NCBI RefSeq assembly: GCF_003054055.1
Contig: NZ_QBKI01000008.1
Span: 124,001 to 188,000, forward strand
Length of the DNA stretch: 64,000 bases
Source: Pontibacter mucosus
Lineage (GTDB): Bacteria; Bacteroidota; Bacteroidia; Cytophagales; Hymenobacteraceae
Direction of reading: 5' to 3'
In this document: positions 26,771 to 36,376 of the stretch, in pieces
How the letters are laid out: every line of letters starts with the position of its first letter
How positions within the stretch are numbered: position 1 is the stretch's first letter
The notes under the pieces: model-generated
Told to the model about the DNA's origin: nothing
The model's database searches: none
Seen by the model: only the letters and a program-made list of their open reading frames with translations
Position numbers and translations under genes: made by a program

Positions 26771-29700
26771 TTAAAGGGTAACGTTCAAACCAACTGTGTA
26801 GATACGAGCAGGTGAATATGTATTGGAAGTAACACCTGAGTAAGACTGATTAACGTTCATGCCATCACGTTTTGAGAACAGACCAAGGTTCTCTCCTGAA
26901 GCGAATACGCTGGCATTCTTTAGGAACACCTTAGAAGTGATGTTTGAAGGCAGTACGTAGTTCAGGTTTACAGATCTGATGTTCAGGTAAGAAGCATCAA
27001 TCAACCAACGGTCTGACTGCGCATTATACTGCGTAGCAGCCGTCAGGTCCATGCGAGGCACATCTGTTACGTCGCCTGCGTTTTGCCAGCGGTTCAGAAT
27101 ATCTGTATGCAGCGCACCACCTTGCGTACCGGCGTTCATCAGAGAAGCATAATTCGCATCGTATACTTTGCCGCCCACCTGGTAAGTCAGTAACACAGAT
27201 AGTGACAGGTTTTTGTAAGCGAAAGTGTTTGTGATACCACCTGCAAAATCAGGAATAGCAGAACCCGCGTAGTGGTACTTGGCACCGTTAGCCTGCGTTG
27301 TTACTCTTTTACCGTCCAGATCATATGCGTTTTTATCTTCTGGGTTATCAGCGATAAACACACCGTTACCGGTATTCGGGTCTACACCATACCAGTCGCG
27401 CAGCCAGTAATCATATACTGATCTACCAACCATATACTTCTTAGTACCGCTGATGATCTCTTCCTGGCCTTCTGGCAGTTGCTTAATCTCATTCTTGTAA
27501 GACGAAACGTTCACGCTCACATTCCATGTAAAGTCTTGCGCTTTTACAGCATCAGCAGATATTTGAGCTTCCACGCCAGTGTTGGCCATAGTACCAACGT
27601 TTTGCCATCTGGTTAGCACACCGCTTGAAAGTGGGAGCGGCACTTGAAACAACAGGTTCTCAGACTCTCTCTTGAAATATTCTACACTACCATTAATTCT
27701 GCCGAACAAGTCGAACTCAACACCAACGTCATAGCTATTGTTAGATTCCCACAGCAAGTCTTGGCTGGCAAGGCTTTCCTGAAGGAAGCCTGGCTCAGCA
27801 GCGTTATTGTAACCTAAGCCATAAAGCGCCTGCCAACCGTAGTAGTTGTTTGCACCGCTTGAGGTTAAGATAGCGTCATTGCCAACCTGCCCATAAGATC
27901 CTCTCAGTTTCAACATATCAACCCAAGCTGGCATAACGATGAAATCTTCTCTATCAAGGCGCCATGATGCACCTACTGACCAGAAATCACCCCATCGTAC
28001 ATCTTGGTAGAACCTTGATGATCCATCGCGGCGGTAAGACCCAGATACCGTATATTTATCATCAAATGTGTAGTTCAGACGGGAGAAGTAGCCTTCTGTT
28101 CTATAAAGATCCGTGCGTGAGTCAAGGCTATTAGTTGTTGTAAAGTTACCCAACTCAGTGTTACCTTCTACAATTAGGCCCTGACGCATGCCGTACAGGT
28201 ATTTATATTGATAATTGTAGTTTTCGTGCCCTAACAACACCTCTACATAGTGCCTGTCGTTGAAAGTCTTAGCATAGTTCAACAACTGGTTCAGGTTGTA
28301 GCTAGTTGTAGTTGAGCTGGTGCGGTTTGCTCTGCCGGCTGGCGCGCCATCCCCTACCTTATTGTTGTCATACTCTGCTGCCAAGTAGTTAGAAATATCT
28401 ACACTAAGGTTAGTAGTGAATTTAAAATCCTTTAGGAAGGTAATTTCACCGTAAGTTCTAGCACTTAACACATTGCGATTGTACAGATTGTTGTTCCACA
28501 TGGTCTCTGCCACTACGTGGCGGCCTACACTTGCACTGCTCCCACGATTTGGCAAGCCTAGTTCAGACAAATTGCCGTAGTCGTAGATCTTGCCACCGTT
28601 CTGGTCCAGTAGGTAAGCACCTGTAACAGGATCGTGGGCATATACAGGATAAATAGGGCCCATGTTACGAGCAAAGAAGAATGGGTTAACATAACCTGTA
28701 CTACTTCCTGTATTTGCTTGGTTAGATTCAGTGATAGTACCTGCTATGTTCAGACCTGTTTTAAACCAGTCTGTAGCCTGTGTGTTTACATTTACACGAC
28801 CAGTGAATCGCTCATAGTCCGACTTAATCACAAAGCCTTTTTCATTCAAGTAACCTAAAGAAACAAAGTAATCGCTCTTATCATTACCACCGCTGAAGTT
28901 TAAGCCATAGTCGCTTCGGCTACCGTTACGCTCAATTGGGTCAAACCAATCCAAGTCATCTGCATAAAGTAGTCTTGCCTCAGGATTGATTTTGCCATCT
29001 AGCCCAACAATTTCATTATCAGCAACATTAAAAGGGTTATAACCTAATATACCCTTCACTCCGTTAGTTGCCGCAAGGTTGGCCTCGTCCATAGTTTTAG
29101 GATCCTCAGTGGCATATACAAGGGAGTTCCGTTGTGCTTCCCAAACCAACGGATAATACTCATAGGCATTTACACGATCATACTCCTTCAGGCCTCTGTT
29201 TGTAACACCCTGAGAAATCTTCAGGTTGATCTGGTTGCGGCCACTCTTACCTTTTTTGGTTGTAACCATTACCACACCGTTAGCGGCACGAGCACCGTAG
29301 AGTGCTGAAGAAGAGGCATCTTTTAGAATGGAGATACTTTCGATGTCGTCTACGTTCAGGTTCGCAATGCTGCCTGAGTAAGGGACACCGTCTACTACAT
29401 ATAGCGGATCGTTGGAAGAGTAAACAGAACCGATACCACGAATACGGATATCAGGACCAGAACCTGGCTGTCCGCTACCTGAGTTTGCCTGGACACCCGC
29501 AGCCTGACCAGCAATGGCATTTGTAATGTTAGTTACTGGACGCTGTGCAATTTTTTCACTTGAAATTTGCGCTGCAGAACCGGTAAAAGAACCTTTATCA
29601 GCAGTACCATAGGCAACTACCACCACTTCTTCAAGTTGCTTGTCATCTACCCCTAAACTTACGTTTATGGTTGATGCATTGTCAATTCCGCGCTCTACTG

Positions 29701-29941
29701 TTTGGTAGCCAATAAAGCGAAAAATCAAGGTATTACTTCCGGCAGGTACGTTAATGCTGTAATGGCCATCCACCCCGGTTGTAGTTCCTACGGTTGTTCC
29801 TTTCACAATGACGGCAACACCTGGCAATGGTTGTCCACTGCTGGTATCGGCCACCTTACCTGTTACAGTTTGGTTTTGCGCCCACGCTTGGTTCACAAGC
29901 ACAAGGAGCATCACCAAACCTAATAATAGAACTTTTCTCAT
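26771..29941 (-). CDS. SusC/RagA family TonB-linked outer-membrane protein (pair 2)
   Basis: 1056 residues. Same architecture as pair 1: signal peptide ending NQAWAQ, carboxypeptidase-regulatory-like domain (GKVADTSSGQPLPGVAVIVK), plug (GQPGSGPDIRIRGIGSVYSS, PLYVVDGVPYSGSI, SSALYGARAANGVVMVTTKK) and a barrel ending in ARIYTVGLNVTL. The first ~70 residues are nearly identical to pair 1, whereas the extracellular-loop-rich barrel differs. Expected to import a different but related oligomer with the adjacent SusD. Confidence 0.95.
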   Translation of the reverse strand: MRKVLLLGLVMLLVLVNQAWAQNQTVTGKVADTSSGQPLPGVAVIVKGTTVGTTTGVDGHYSINVPAGSNTLIFRFIGYQTVERGIDNASTINVSLGVDDKQLEEVVVVAYGTADKGSFTGSAAQISSEKIAQRPVTNITNAIAGQAAGVQANSGSGQPGSGPDIRIRGIGSVYSSNDPLYVVDGVPYSGSIANLNVDDIESISILKDASSSALYGARAANGVVMVTTKKGKSGRNQINLKISQGVTNRGLKEYDRVNAYEYYPLVWEAQRNSLVYATEDPKTMDEANLAATNGVKGILGYNPFNVADNEIVGLDGKINPEARLLYADDLDWFDPIERNGSRSDYGLNFSGGNDKSDYFVSLGYLNEKGFVIKSDYERFTGRVNVNTQATDWFKTGLNIAGTITESNQANTGSSTGYVNPFFFARNMGPIYPVYAHDPVTGAYLLDQNGGKIYDYGNLSELGLPNRGSSASVGRHVVAETMWNNNLYNRNVLSARTYGEITFLKDFKFTTNLSVDISNYLAAEYDNNKVGDGAPAGRANRTSSTTTSYNLNQLLNYAKTFNDRHYVEVLLGHENYNYQYKYLYGMRQGLIVEGNTELGNFTTTNSLDSRTDLYRTEGYFSRLNYTFDDKYTVSGSYRRDGSSRFYQDVRWGDFWSVGASWRLDREDFIVMPAWVDMLKLRGSYGQVGNDAILTSSGANNYYGWQALYGLGYNNAAEPGFLQESLASQDLLWESNNSYDVGVEFDLFGRINGSVEYFKRESENLLFQVPLPLSSGVLTRWQNVGTMANTGVEAQISADAVKAQDFTWNVSVNVSSYKNEIKQLPEGQEEIISGTKKYMVGRSVYDYWLRDWYGVDPNTGNGVFIADNPEDKNAYDLDGKRVTTQANGAKYHYAGSAIPDFAGGITNTFAYKNLSLSVLLTYQVGGKVYDANYASLMNAGTQGGALHTDILNRWQNAGDVTDVPRMDLTAATQYNAQSDRWLIDASYLNIRSVNLNYVLPSNITSKVFLKNASVFASGENLGLFSKRDGMNVNQSYSGVTSNTYSPARIYTVGLNVTL

Positions 29942-30260
29942 AAAGTTAGATTAGGTTGATTGGTAAAATAATTGATTGTTGTGCGTAAAAATTATAATTA
30001 AGAATGATACTTCCCACAGCCATTAAAAAAAAACATCCCTAAAACTTAACCTAATCTTAATTTTGACGTAAAAAGCAAGCTTGTTGCATATTCAATCGAC
30101 TGTATATAAACCACTTACAACTCCTTAGCGATCAGTTTGTCATTTTTCTCATATCGCTTAAAAAAGCGCTTCAGAGAAAATATTCAGACATTCCGCTATA
30201 GGAAATCTCTGTTATAACTCCTTTTGAGCTTGGAGCTTACCTACATCCTGTATTAGGCGA
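29942..30260 (-). repeat. Duplicated SusC leader, copy 2
   Basis: Near-copy of 24583-24900. Shared are acttcccacagccat (30009-30023), the poly-A then ttaaccta block, gcaagcttgttgcatattca, and the dyad attccgctataggaaat (30190-30206). The AT-rich -7 region differs (TATAATTT instead of TATATTTG). Beyond 30260 the sequence turns unique and contains AAGTATA copies again. Confidence 0.75.
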
Positions 30261-30322
30261 GTAATTATACTTTTCATGTATACTAAAAAGTATATGTAGC
30301 ACGTTTATACTTGATGCGGCAC

Positions 30323-30362
30323 AAAAAAGGCGCGTCAGACTTATGCCTGACGCGCCTTTTTT
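30323..30362. terminator. Terminator of the S9 peptidase gene
   Basis: A 16-bp stem (30323-30338 with 30347-30362), GC-rich core ggcgcgtcag and A/T ends, on the minus-strand side 18 bases after the peptidase stop codon. Confidence 0.85.
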
Positions 30363-30379
30363 ACAAAGCTAGAAGAGTG

Positions 30380-32785
30380 TTATTTTTTCTCTTTCAGATT
30401 CTGCTCAAACAGCTTAAAGATACGCTTGTACTCATCCGTCCAGCTGGCTGGCTCCGTGAAGCCATGGTCCTCTACCGGGTATACAGCCAGTTCCCAGTTG
30501 TCTTTGCCCAGCTCGATCAAACGCTGCGACAGCCGCACCACATCCTGAAAATGCACATTCGTATCCACCATGCCATGGCAGATTAACAGCGCACCTTTCA
30601 GGCCTTCCGCATAGTAGATCGGGGAGCTCTTGGCATAGGCCGTGCTATCGGTGTATGGGGTGTTGAGGATATTGGAAGTATAGCCGTGGTTATAGTGTGC
30701 CCAATCGGTTACGGAGCGTAGTGCGGCACCAGCGGCAAACACATCCGGCTCCGTGAACATGGCCATCAGGGTAATAAAGCCGCCGTAGGAGCCGCCGTAG
30801 ATGCCAATGCGTTTCGGGTCTACGTTATACTTTTCTACCAGGTGCTTGGCCCCGTCCACGTGGTCGCTTAGGTCTTTGCCACCCATAAATTGATAGATGC
30901 CGGTGCGCACGTCGCGGCCATAGCCGGCGCTGCCTCGGTAATCGATGTCCAACACGGTATAGCCCTGGTCGGCCAGGAAGTTGTGGAACATGTATTCGCG
31001 GAAATAAGAGCTCCACCACTTGTGCGCGTTCTGCAGGTAGCCGGCACCGTGCACGAAAATCACGGCCGGACCGTTCTGCACCGCGTTCTCCGGACGGTAC
31101 AGGCGGGCGTATACATCCACCCCATCCTGTGCTTTAAAGGTAATCACCTGCGGCTCGCGCCAGTCGTAGGACTTGAACTCGTCGGTCAGGGAGTTGGTGA
31201 TTTGACGTGGCTTGGCGCCTTTCTTGTTGTCCATCACAAACAGCTCCCAGGGCTTGTTGCTGTAAGAGTAGCGGATTGCCAGCTTCTTCTCGTCCGGCGA
31301 CAGTTCTACCTCGTGGGCTCCGGTCATACTGGTGAGCTGCACCATCTCCCCGCCATTTACCGGCATGCGGTAGAAGTGCTTCTCGCCCGGGTGTACTTTG
31401 TTAGCCGTGAAGTAGAAATGCTTTTTATCATTGGATAGGCGCACATCCGACACCTCGTACTTGCCGCTGGTCAGGGCTTTCTTCTGGCCGGTGTTCACAT
31501 TTACGGCATACAGGTGCGAGTAGCCGCTCTCCTCCGAGTGGAACCACACGCGCTCGTTGTCTGGCATCCAGCCGATGGTACCAGGGCCATAGCTAATGCC
31601 CGGGCCGTTGATCCAGGCCTCGTCGCGCTGGCGGTCCAGCACGGTGAGTTTCGAAGTTGCCGGGTCCAGCTTCAGGATCCAGCGGTCTTTGTTATCGGCG
31701 GATCGGGCCACCACCACGGCGTGTTTGCCATTGTCAGACCAGTAGGTGCCATAGATGGCCGCGGCACGCGGCTCCGGCTTTTTGGTTTTGCTGTCTGCGG
31801 CAGAGGTAGACGCACTGGCCTTTGCCTCCTGCTGCAGCAGGTAAGCCGGTTGGTCGTAGATACCTTCCACGTCGTTCATCAGCACGGCATAGGCCGTGTC
31901 GCGCTGCGTGTCGTACACAAAGAACTCGTACGTACTTTGGGCATCGCCTACCTTGGTGCGGGTGTTGATGTCCTCGGTGTAACCGGAGGCAGTCACAAAA
32001 TCCGGCACGATGGCCACTTTGGCGTTCTTCGGACGCGTGATCAGCTGGTAGGTGATAAAACGCTCATTCGGCCCCAGCACCACGCTGCTCACGATCTTAT
32101 CCTCTATGTAAATCTCTTTCGGGCGGGCAGGCGCGTCCAGTTTCTGCTGCTTCTCGGCGGCTTCCTTGTCTTCCTTGCGCTCGCGCACGATTTGGAGCAG
32201 GGTCAGTTGCTGCTCCTTCAGCCAGTCGCGCTGCGGGTTCTTGCCTTCCTCTGCCGGCTTGCGGCCTTTCCTGAAGTCCGTGAGCTGCGCCGTCTGGCCC
32301 GAGCCGATGCTCCAGGCGAAAAGGTTGCTATCCTTGGTATACACCACCTTCTGCTCGTTGTGGCTGAAGGCCGGACTGCTTTCGCGCTCCACGGTGTTGG
32401 TCACCTGCTGCGATTTGCCGGTTTTTACATCGTACAGGAAAATGTCTCCGTTCTGCTCGTATACTTTCTTGGTACGGGCGCGGTTATACACCCCACGCTG
32501 GGCCGGCAGGCTGCGACGCTCCTGGGCACTTACCTTCTGCAGGTTTCGGCCGTCGGCGCTCACGCTGTAGAGCGAGTCTTTGCGGTTGCCCTCGGGGTTC
32601 CAGTCGAAGTAAATCTTCTTGCCGTCTTCAGACCAGAACACGTTGCTCGGAGAGGTGCCGATCCACTTTGGGTCGCGCATGATCTTCTCCACGCTCAGTT
32701 CCAGCTTACTGTCTTGCGCCTGTAGCTCGGCGCTGCCGATTAGCAGCAAAGCCATAAACGCCACGGCCTTTTGTTTCAGTTGCAT
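30380..32785 (-). CDS. Secreted S9 family peptidase (prolyl oligopeptidase/DPP IV group)
   Basis: 801 residues with a signal peptide ending LQAQ (about 24). An N-terminal beta-propeller with TolB/WD-like blades (about 40-510: VFWSEDGKKIYFDWNPEG, SGYSHLYAVNVNTGQKKAL) is followed by an alpha/beta-hydrolase domain (about 540-801). The catalytic Ser is in GIYGGSYGGFITL near 665, Asp in CHGMVDTNVHFQD near 747, His in VEDHGF near 778. It cleaves after Pro or Ala in exported peptides, probably in the periplasm. The start is MQLKQKAVAFMALLL. Next to the amidase gene, but each has its own terminator. Confidence 0.93.
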   Translation of the reverse strand: MQLKQKAVAFMALLLIGSAELQAQDSKLELSVEKIMRDPKWIGTSPSNVFWSEDGKKIYFDWNPEGNRKDSLYSVSADGRNLQKVSAQERRSLPAQRGVYNRARTKKVYEQNGDIFLYDVKTGKSQQVTNTVERESSPAFSHNEQKVVYTKDSNLFAWSIGSGQTAQLTDFRKGRKPAEEGKNPQRDWLKEQQLTLLQIVRERKEDKEAAEKQQKLDAPARPKEIYIEDKIVSSVVLGPNERFITYQLITRPKNAKVAIVPDFVTASGYTEDINTRTKVGDAQSTYEFFVYDTQRDTAYAVLMNDVEGIYDQPAYLLQQEAKASASTSAADSKTKKPEPRAAAIYGTYWSDNGKHAVVVARSADNKDRWILKLDPATSKLTVLDRQRDEAWINGPGISYGPGTIGWMPDNERVWFHSEESGYSHLYAVNVNTGQKKALTSGKYEVSDVRLSNDKKHFYFTANKVHPGEKHFYRMPVNGGEMVQLTSMTGAHEVELSPDEKKLAIRYSYSNKPWELFVMDNKKGAKPRQITNSLTDEFKSYDWREPQVITFKAQDGVDVYARLYRPENAVQNGPAVIFVHGAGYLQNAHKWWSSYFREYMFHNFLADQGYTVLDIDYRGSAGYGRDVRTGIYQFMGGKDLSDHVDGAKHLVEKYNVDPKRIGIYGGSYGGFITLMAMFTEPDVFAAGAALRSVTDWAHYNHGYTSNILNTPYTDSTAYAKSSPIYYAEGLKGALLICHGMVDTNVHFQDVVRLSQRLIELGKDNWELAVYPVEDHGFTEPASWTDEYKRIFKLFEQNLKEKK

Positions 32786-33153
32786 GGTTGGTTTTATTAG
32801 GTTTAGGTAGTTTAGTTTAAGGTTCTGTCTTCAAAATAAAGTATAAACAGAGAAGTTAACAAAAAACCGCCTGCAGGAACTGACGCCTTTGGGCAGTTTT
32901 TATACTTCCTGGGCAGGCAAAGTATAGACAGTAAAGTATAAACAGGTTAACTATACTTGGCCGGGAGCGGATTTATACTTAGGAACATGGAGCGACATCA
33001 GATACGCTTGCAGCGTGTTTTAAACAGCAAATGCTAAAGCCTCCGAAGCATTCATCGGCAAACATTACCGAAGGACTAAAAGTATAGATTTCAAAGTATA
33101 AACACGCGGTTTATACTTTGAAATCTATACTTGCTGCCGAAGCCCGCTATACT
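32786..33153. repeat. Intergenic cluster of eleven AAGTATA/TATACTT copies
   Basis: Between 32839 and 33154 I count eleven copies of the heptamer in both orientations, the densest cluster in the window, four of them in the 24-bp hairpin at 33080-33132. No gene is seen. The gap carries the S9 peptidase promoter region (right-hand side of its ATG) and the amidase terminator. Confidence 0.7.
33080..33132 (-). terminator. 24-bp perfect hairpin built from AAGTATA copies, downstream of the amidase gene
   Basis: Arms 33080-33103 and 33109-33132 are exact reverse complements around acgcg. Each arm holds two AAGTATA units, one at its outer end. On the minus strand it is followed by TTTTAG, 22 bases after the amidase stop, so it probably terminates that transcript; the T run is short. 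Confidence 0.6.
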
Positions 33154-34827
33154 TTAGGACTTCTTCTTTTTAGTAAATGCCATACTTGGGTGCTGCTCCT
33201 CGTGCGGCGTTATACTTTGGTAGAAGCTGGCAAAGCGCAGCAGCTCGGCCTCGCCAAAGAGTTTGCCCATAAACGTGATGGTGGTTGGCATGCCATTTTT
33301 CTGAAAACCGTTTGGCACCACCACGCACGGATGGCCCGTCAGGTTCGTCACGATGAGGTTGCTGCTGGCGAAGGAGGGGCTGATGTACACGTCCACGTCC
33401 TGGAGTTTCTCCTGCATCTGCTGCACCAGCAAGGTGCGCACGCGCTGCGCCTGCAGGTACTCCACGGCAGGTATAAAACGGGCAGTGCGGAAGATGTTGG
33501 GCCAGGCGTTTTTATGCTGCGCCACCAGGAGGCTGTCGCGGCCGCTACGGGTAAGCTCGTCAAAGGCCGCAGCCCCCTCCACCGAAATGGTCAATAGCAG
33601 GTCGCTGGCCGGTAGGTCGGGCAGGGAGATCGGCACCAGCTCTACGCCAGCCTTGCAGAGCGCCTCCAGCGCAGCCTGGTCGTTTTCCTGAAAGCCATAC
33701 TTCTTGGCAAAGTCCTCCTTCAGGTAGCCTACGCGTAATTTCTTCGGGTTTATACTTGGCGTATAGTTAAAGGGCGCATCGTACACCGATTGGTCTTTCC
33801 CGTCAGGCCCGTAGATGGCGTTGAACACAATGGCGCAGTCTTCGGCGGTGCGGGCAATCGGCCCGATCTTATCCATAGACCAGCTCAGGGCCATGGCGCC
33901 GTGGCGACTCACGCGGCCGTAAGTAGGCCGGAGTCCCGTGGTACCACAAGCCGTAGAAGGCGAAACAATGGAACCGAGGGTTTCCGTGCCGATGGCATAG
34001 GGCAACAAACCAGCTGCCACCGCCGCGGCAGAGCCCGCCGAAGAGCCGCTGGAGCCTTTGCTCACATCCCATGGAGAGCGGGTTTTGCCGCCGTACCACA
34101 CATCGCCCATGGCCAGGGCACCCAGCGTCAGTTTGGCCACCAGCACCCCACCGGCGTCCTGCAGGCGCTGCACTACCGTCGCGTCCTCGTCCAGCACCTG
34201 GTCTTTGTAAGGCGTGGCGCCCCAGGTGGTTTTATACTTGCGCGTGGAGAGCAAATCCTTCACCCCAAACGGGATGCCGTGGAGCATGCCTTTATACTTG
34301 CCAGCTTTGATCTCCTGGTCGGCTTGGCGGGCCTGCTGCAGTGCCAGCTCCTCGGTAAGGGAGGTAACGCACTCCAGCGCCGGACCATACTTCTTCAGGC
34401 GGTCGAGGTAGAACCTGGTGAGTTCCTCGGAGGTGATTTGCTGGGTGCGCACCAGTTCGGCCAGTTGCGGAATAGTATAAAACGCCAGTTCCTCGCGCTT
34501 TTTCGGAAGTTTTACGTTTTGCGGCCGCTCCACCTCAAAGGCAGATTTACCAGTAGGGAAAGTATAACCCACCGGAATGGGGTTGAACATCAGGGCCGGA
34601 GGAACGCTGTTGGGCAGGTTTTGCTGGCGCAGCGCCTCGTAGCTTTTTTTAAAATCTTCCAGCTCCGAAACGGTGGAGTCGAGCTGTGCCTCCGTAAAGT
34701 TCAGGCCGATAAGCTTCTGTGCCTCCTGCAGCACATTCACCGTAATTGCATTATCTGCCACTCTGGCCACAAAAGCCCCTGACATAAAGCAGGCGACGCC
34801 AAGTAGGGCTATGGTTCTGTTTTTCAT
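33154..34827 (-). CDS. Secreted amidase (amidase-signature family)
   Basis: 557 residues from the ATG at 34825-34827 (MKNRTIALLGVACFMSGAFV), chosen because it begins a hydrophobic export signal; the frame open to 34947 adds 40 non-signal residues. The Ser-cisSer-Lys triad is visible: Lys in GIPFGVKDLL near 200, cis-Ser in KGSSGSSAGSAAA near 280, nucleophile Ser in GTETLGSIVSPS near 305. It resembles GatA-like hydrolases acting on unknown amides; the exported form argues against a role in tRNA amidation. Single gene with a hairpin after the stop. Confidence 0.9.
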   Translation of the reverse strand: MKNRTIALLGVACFMSGAFVARVADNAITVNVLQEAQKLIGLNFTEAQLDSTVSELEDFKKSYEALRQQNLPNSVPPALMFNPIPVGYTFPTGKSAFEVERPQNVKLPKKREELAFYTIPQLAELVRTQQITSEELTRFYLDRLKKYGPALECVTSLTEELALQQARQADQEIKAGKYKGMLHGIPFGVKDLLSTRKYKTTWGATPYKDQVLDEDATVVQRLQDAGGVLVAKLTLGALAMGDVWYGGKTRSPWDVSKGSSGSSAGSAAAVAAGLLPYAIGTETLGSIVSPSTACGTTGLRPTYGRVSRHGAMALSWSMDKIGPIARTAEDCAIVFNAIYGPDGKDQSVYDAPFNYTPSINPKKLRVGYLKEDFAKKYGFQENDQAALEALCKAGVELVPISLPDLPASDLLLTISVEGAAAFDELTRSGRDSLLVAQHKNAWPNIFRTARFIPAVEYLQAQRVRTLLVQQMQEKLQDVDVYISPSFASSNLIVTNLTGHPCVVVPNGFQKNGMPTTITFMGKLFGEAELLRFASFYQSITPHEEQHPSMAFTKKKKS

Positions 34828-35038
34828 GCTGCTAGGATTTGAGTTTCCGAATATAAAGGTTTTAGAACATAAAAGGCAGATTTCTGCAGCCTGAGTTTCC
34901 CGCCTCTTTCCAACGAATACCGACAAGACTAAGTGGACGGTACACACCGCTTAAATTTTGTAAAAGTTATACTTTGCCTTACCCCTGAAATAAATTGCCT
35001 AAAAGTGTTAGTTTGCAACAGCAAAAACCAATCTACCT

Positions 35039-35923
35039 ATGAACAGACGATTACACCTGCTGCTGGCGCTATTGCTGGTGCTAACACAACTAATGCCCGC
35101 ACTCGCCAACGGCGGAAAGGAAGAGAACGCGCTCCTCTGGAAGATCACGGGCAAGGGCCTGAAAAAGCCGTCTTACCTGTATGGCACCATCCACGCCGTG
35201 TGCCCCGACAAAATGGTGATTTCGGAGACGCTGCAGAAAGCGCTCGGGCAGACGGAGCAATTATCGCTGGAGCTGGATATGGACGACCCGGACATGATGT
35301 CCCAGTTCATGATGCTGTCCACCCTGCCAGAAGGGCAATCCCTGAAGGCCATGTTCACCAAGGAGGAGTATGAGGCGGTGGGAGCACTTTTCAAGAGCAC
35401 CTACGGGGCAGACCTGCAGTTTGTGGATAACCTCAAGCCTTTTGTACTGTACTCCATGCTGATACCAGTACTTACCGAGTGCACCCCCGAGTCGTATGAG
35501 CAGAAGCTGATGAACCTGGCGCACAGCCAGCAGAAGGAGGTTTTGGGGATAGAGTCCGTGCAGGAGCAAATGGCCGTGGTAGATGAGCTGCCCAACAAGT
35601 TTTACGTGGACATGGTTACCCGCACGGCCACCAACCTGGCCAAATCCAGGGCCGAGTACAGCGAAATGGTGGATCTATACTTTGCACAGGACTTAAAGGG
35701 CCTGCAGGAGCTCATGCAGCGCGACTACCCGGAAGAGGATTACAGAAAGTTTAACGAGGCGTTCCTGGTTAAGCGCAACAGAAACTGGATACCGGTGATG
35801 GAGCGCATGGCGAAGGCCAAACCTACCTTTTTTGCCGTTGGCGCGGCACACCTGTCAGGTGAGGAGGGCGTTGTGGCGCTGCTGCGTAAGCAGGGCTACA
35901 AAGTGGAGCCTGTTCAGAAATAA
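35039..35923 (+). CDS. TraB/GumN family protein
   Basis: 294 residues, signal peptide ending PALANG (about 24). Family motifs are YLYGTIHAVCPDK near residue 47 (GTIH), LSLELDMDDP near 77, and FFAVGAAHLSGEEGVVALLR near 263. This fold is related to Tiki-type metalloproteases; the conserved His and Glu residues hint at a metal-dependent hydrolase, but the activity in bacteria is unproven. It is a single gene with a shared terminator to the right. Confidence 0.88.
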   Translation: MNRRLHLLLALLLVLTQLMPALANGGKEENALLWKITGKGLKKPSYLYGTIHAVCPDKMVISETLQKALGQTEQLSLELDMDDPDMMSQFMMLSTLPEGQSLKAMFTKEEYEAVGALFKSTYGADLQFVDNLKPFVLYSMLIPVLTECTPESYEQKLMNLAHSQQKEVLGIESVQEQMAVVDELPNKFYVDMVTRTATNLAKSRAEYSEMVDLYFAQDLKGLQELMQRDYPEEDYRKFNEAFLVKRNRNWIPVMERMAKAKPTFFAVGAAHLSGEEGVVALLRKQGYKVEPVQK

Positions 35924-35939
35924 CATTTAACCTAAACCC

Positions 35940-35981
35940 AAAAAGCGGCCAGGTTCTGTAACACGTACCTGGCCGCTTTTT
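35940..35981. terminator. Bidirectional terminator between TraB and TM2 genes
   Basis: A 15-bp stem (35940-35954 with 35967-35981) with a 12-base loop and A/T ends, between converging genes. Confidence 0.85.
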
Positions 35982-36016
35982 TTATGTCTTTCTTCTACTT
36001 AAAGTATAACAGCACC

Positions 36017-36370
36017 CTAGCGCCCGTAGCGCATCATGGCCACTACCTGGTCCGCCTCCTTCACGTTATACTCGTAGGCCAGCCGCTTGTGGTTCACCAG
36101 GTCTATGATGGTACCGATGAGGCAGAGCCCGCCGGTAAAGAAGTAAAGTAGCCCCATACCAATCTGCCCGGTCAAAAAGCGCTGGATGCCGGCCACGCCA
36201 AAGAAACCGATCAGCGTGGTGATCAGCAACAGCATGGGCTCGCGGCGGCGGGAGCGGTAGATGTTGGCGAACTGACGCGCCTCATCTTCGGTCATAGGTT
36301 GCACCAGGGTCTGCACATAACCCATTTCATCCGGCTCCAGGTCCGGCATCAGGTGGAGTATACTTGCCAT
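36017..36370 (-). CDS. TM2 domain-containing membrane protein
   Basis: 117 residues. A charged N-terminal half (MTEDEARQFANIYRSRRREP) precedes two membrane helices, LLLITTLIGFFGVAGIQRFL and MGLLYFFTGGLCLIGTIIDL, joined by the TM2 loop with GIQRFLTGQIGMGLLYFFTG. The family has no agreed function. It lies 6 bases after the DUF2752 gene, a common partner of TM2 genes in Bacteroidota. Confidence 0.9.
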   Translation of the reverse strand: MASILHLMPDLEPDEMGYVQTLVQPMTEDEARQFANIYRSRRREPMLLLITTLIGFFGVAGIQRFLTGQIGMGLLYFFTGGLCLIGTIIDLVNHKRLAYEYNVKEADQVVAMMRYGR

Positions 36371-36376
36371 ATAGTT

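Noticed and set aside
31514-32725. A 403-codon open frame on the strand opposite the S9 peptidase gene
   Set aside because: It lies entirely inside the coding region of a well-supported peptidase; such long antisense frames are usual in GC-rich codons and its translation has no domain or signal.
32786-33153. CRISPR-like array made of AAGTATA units
   Set aside because: Units are only seven bases, in both orientations and at irregular spacing, and no cas gene is present.
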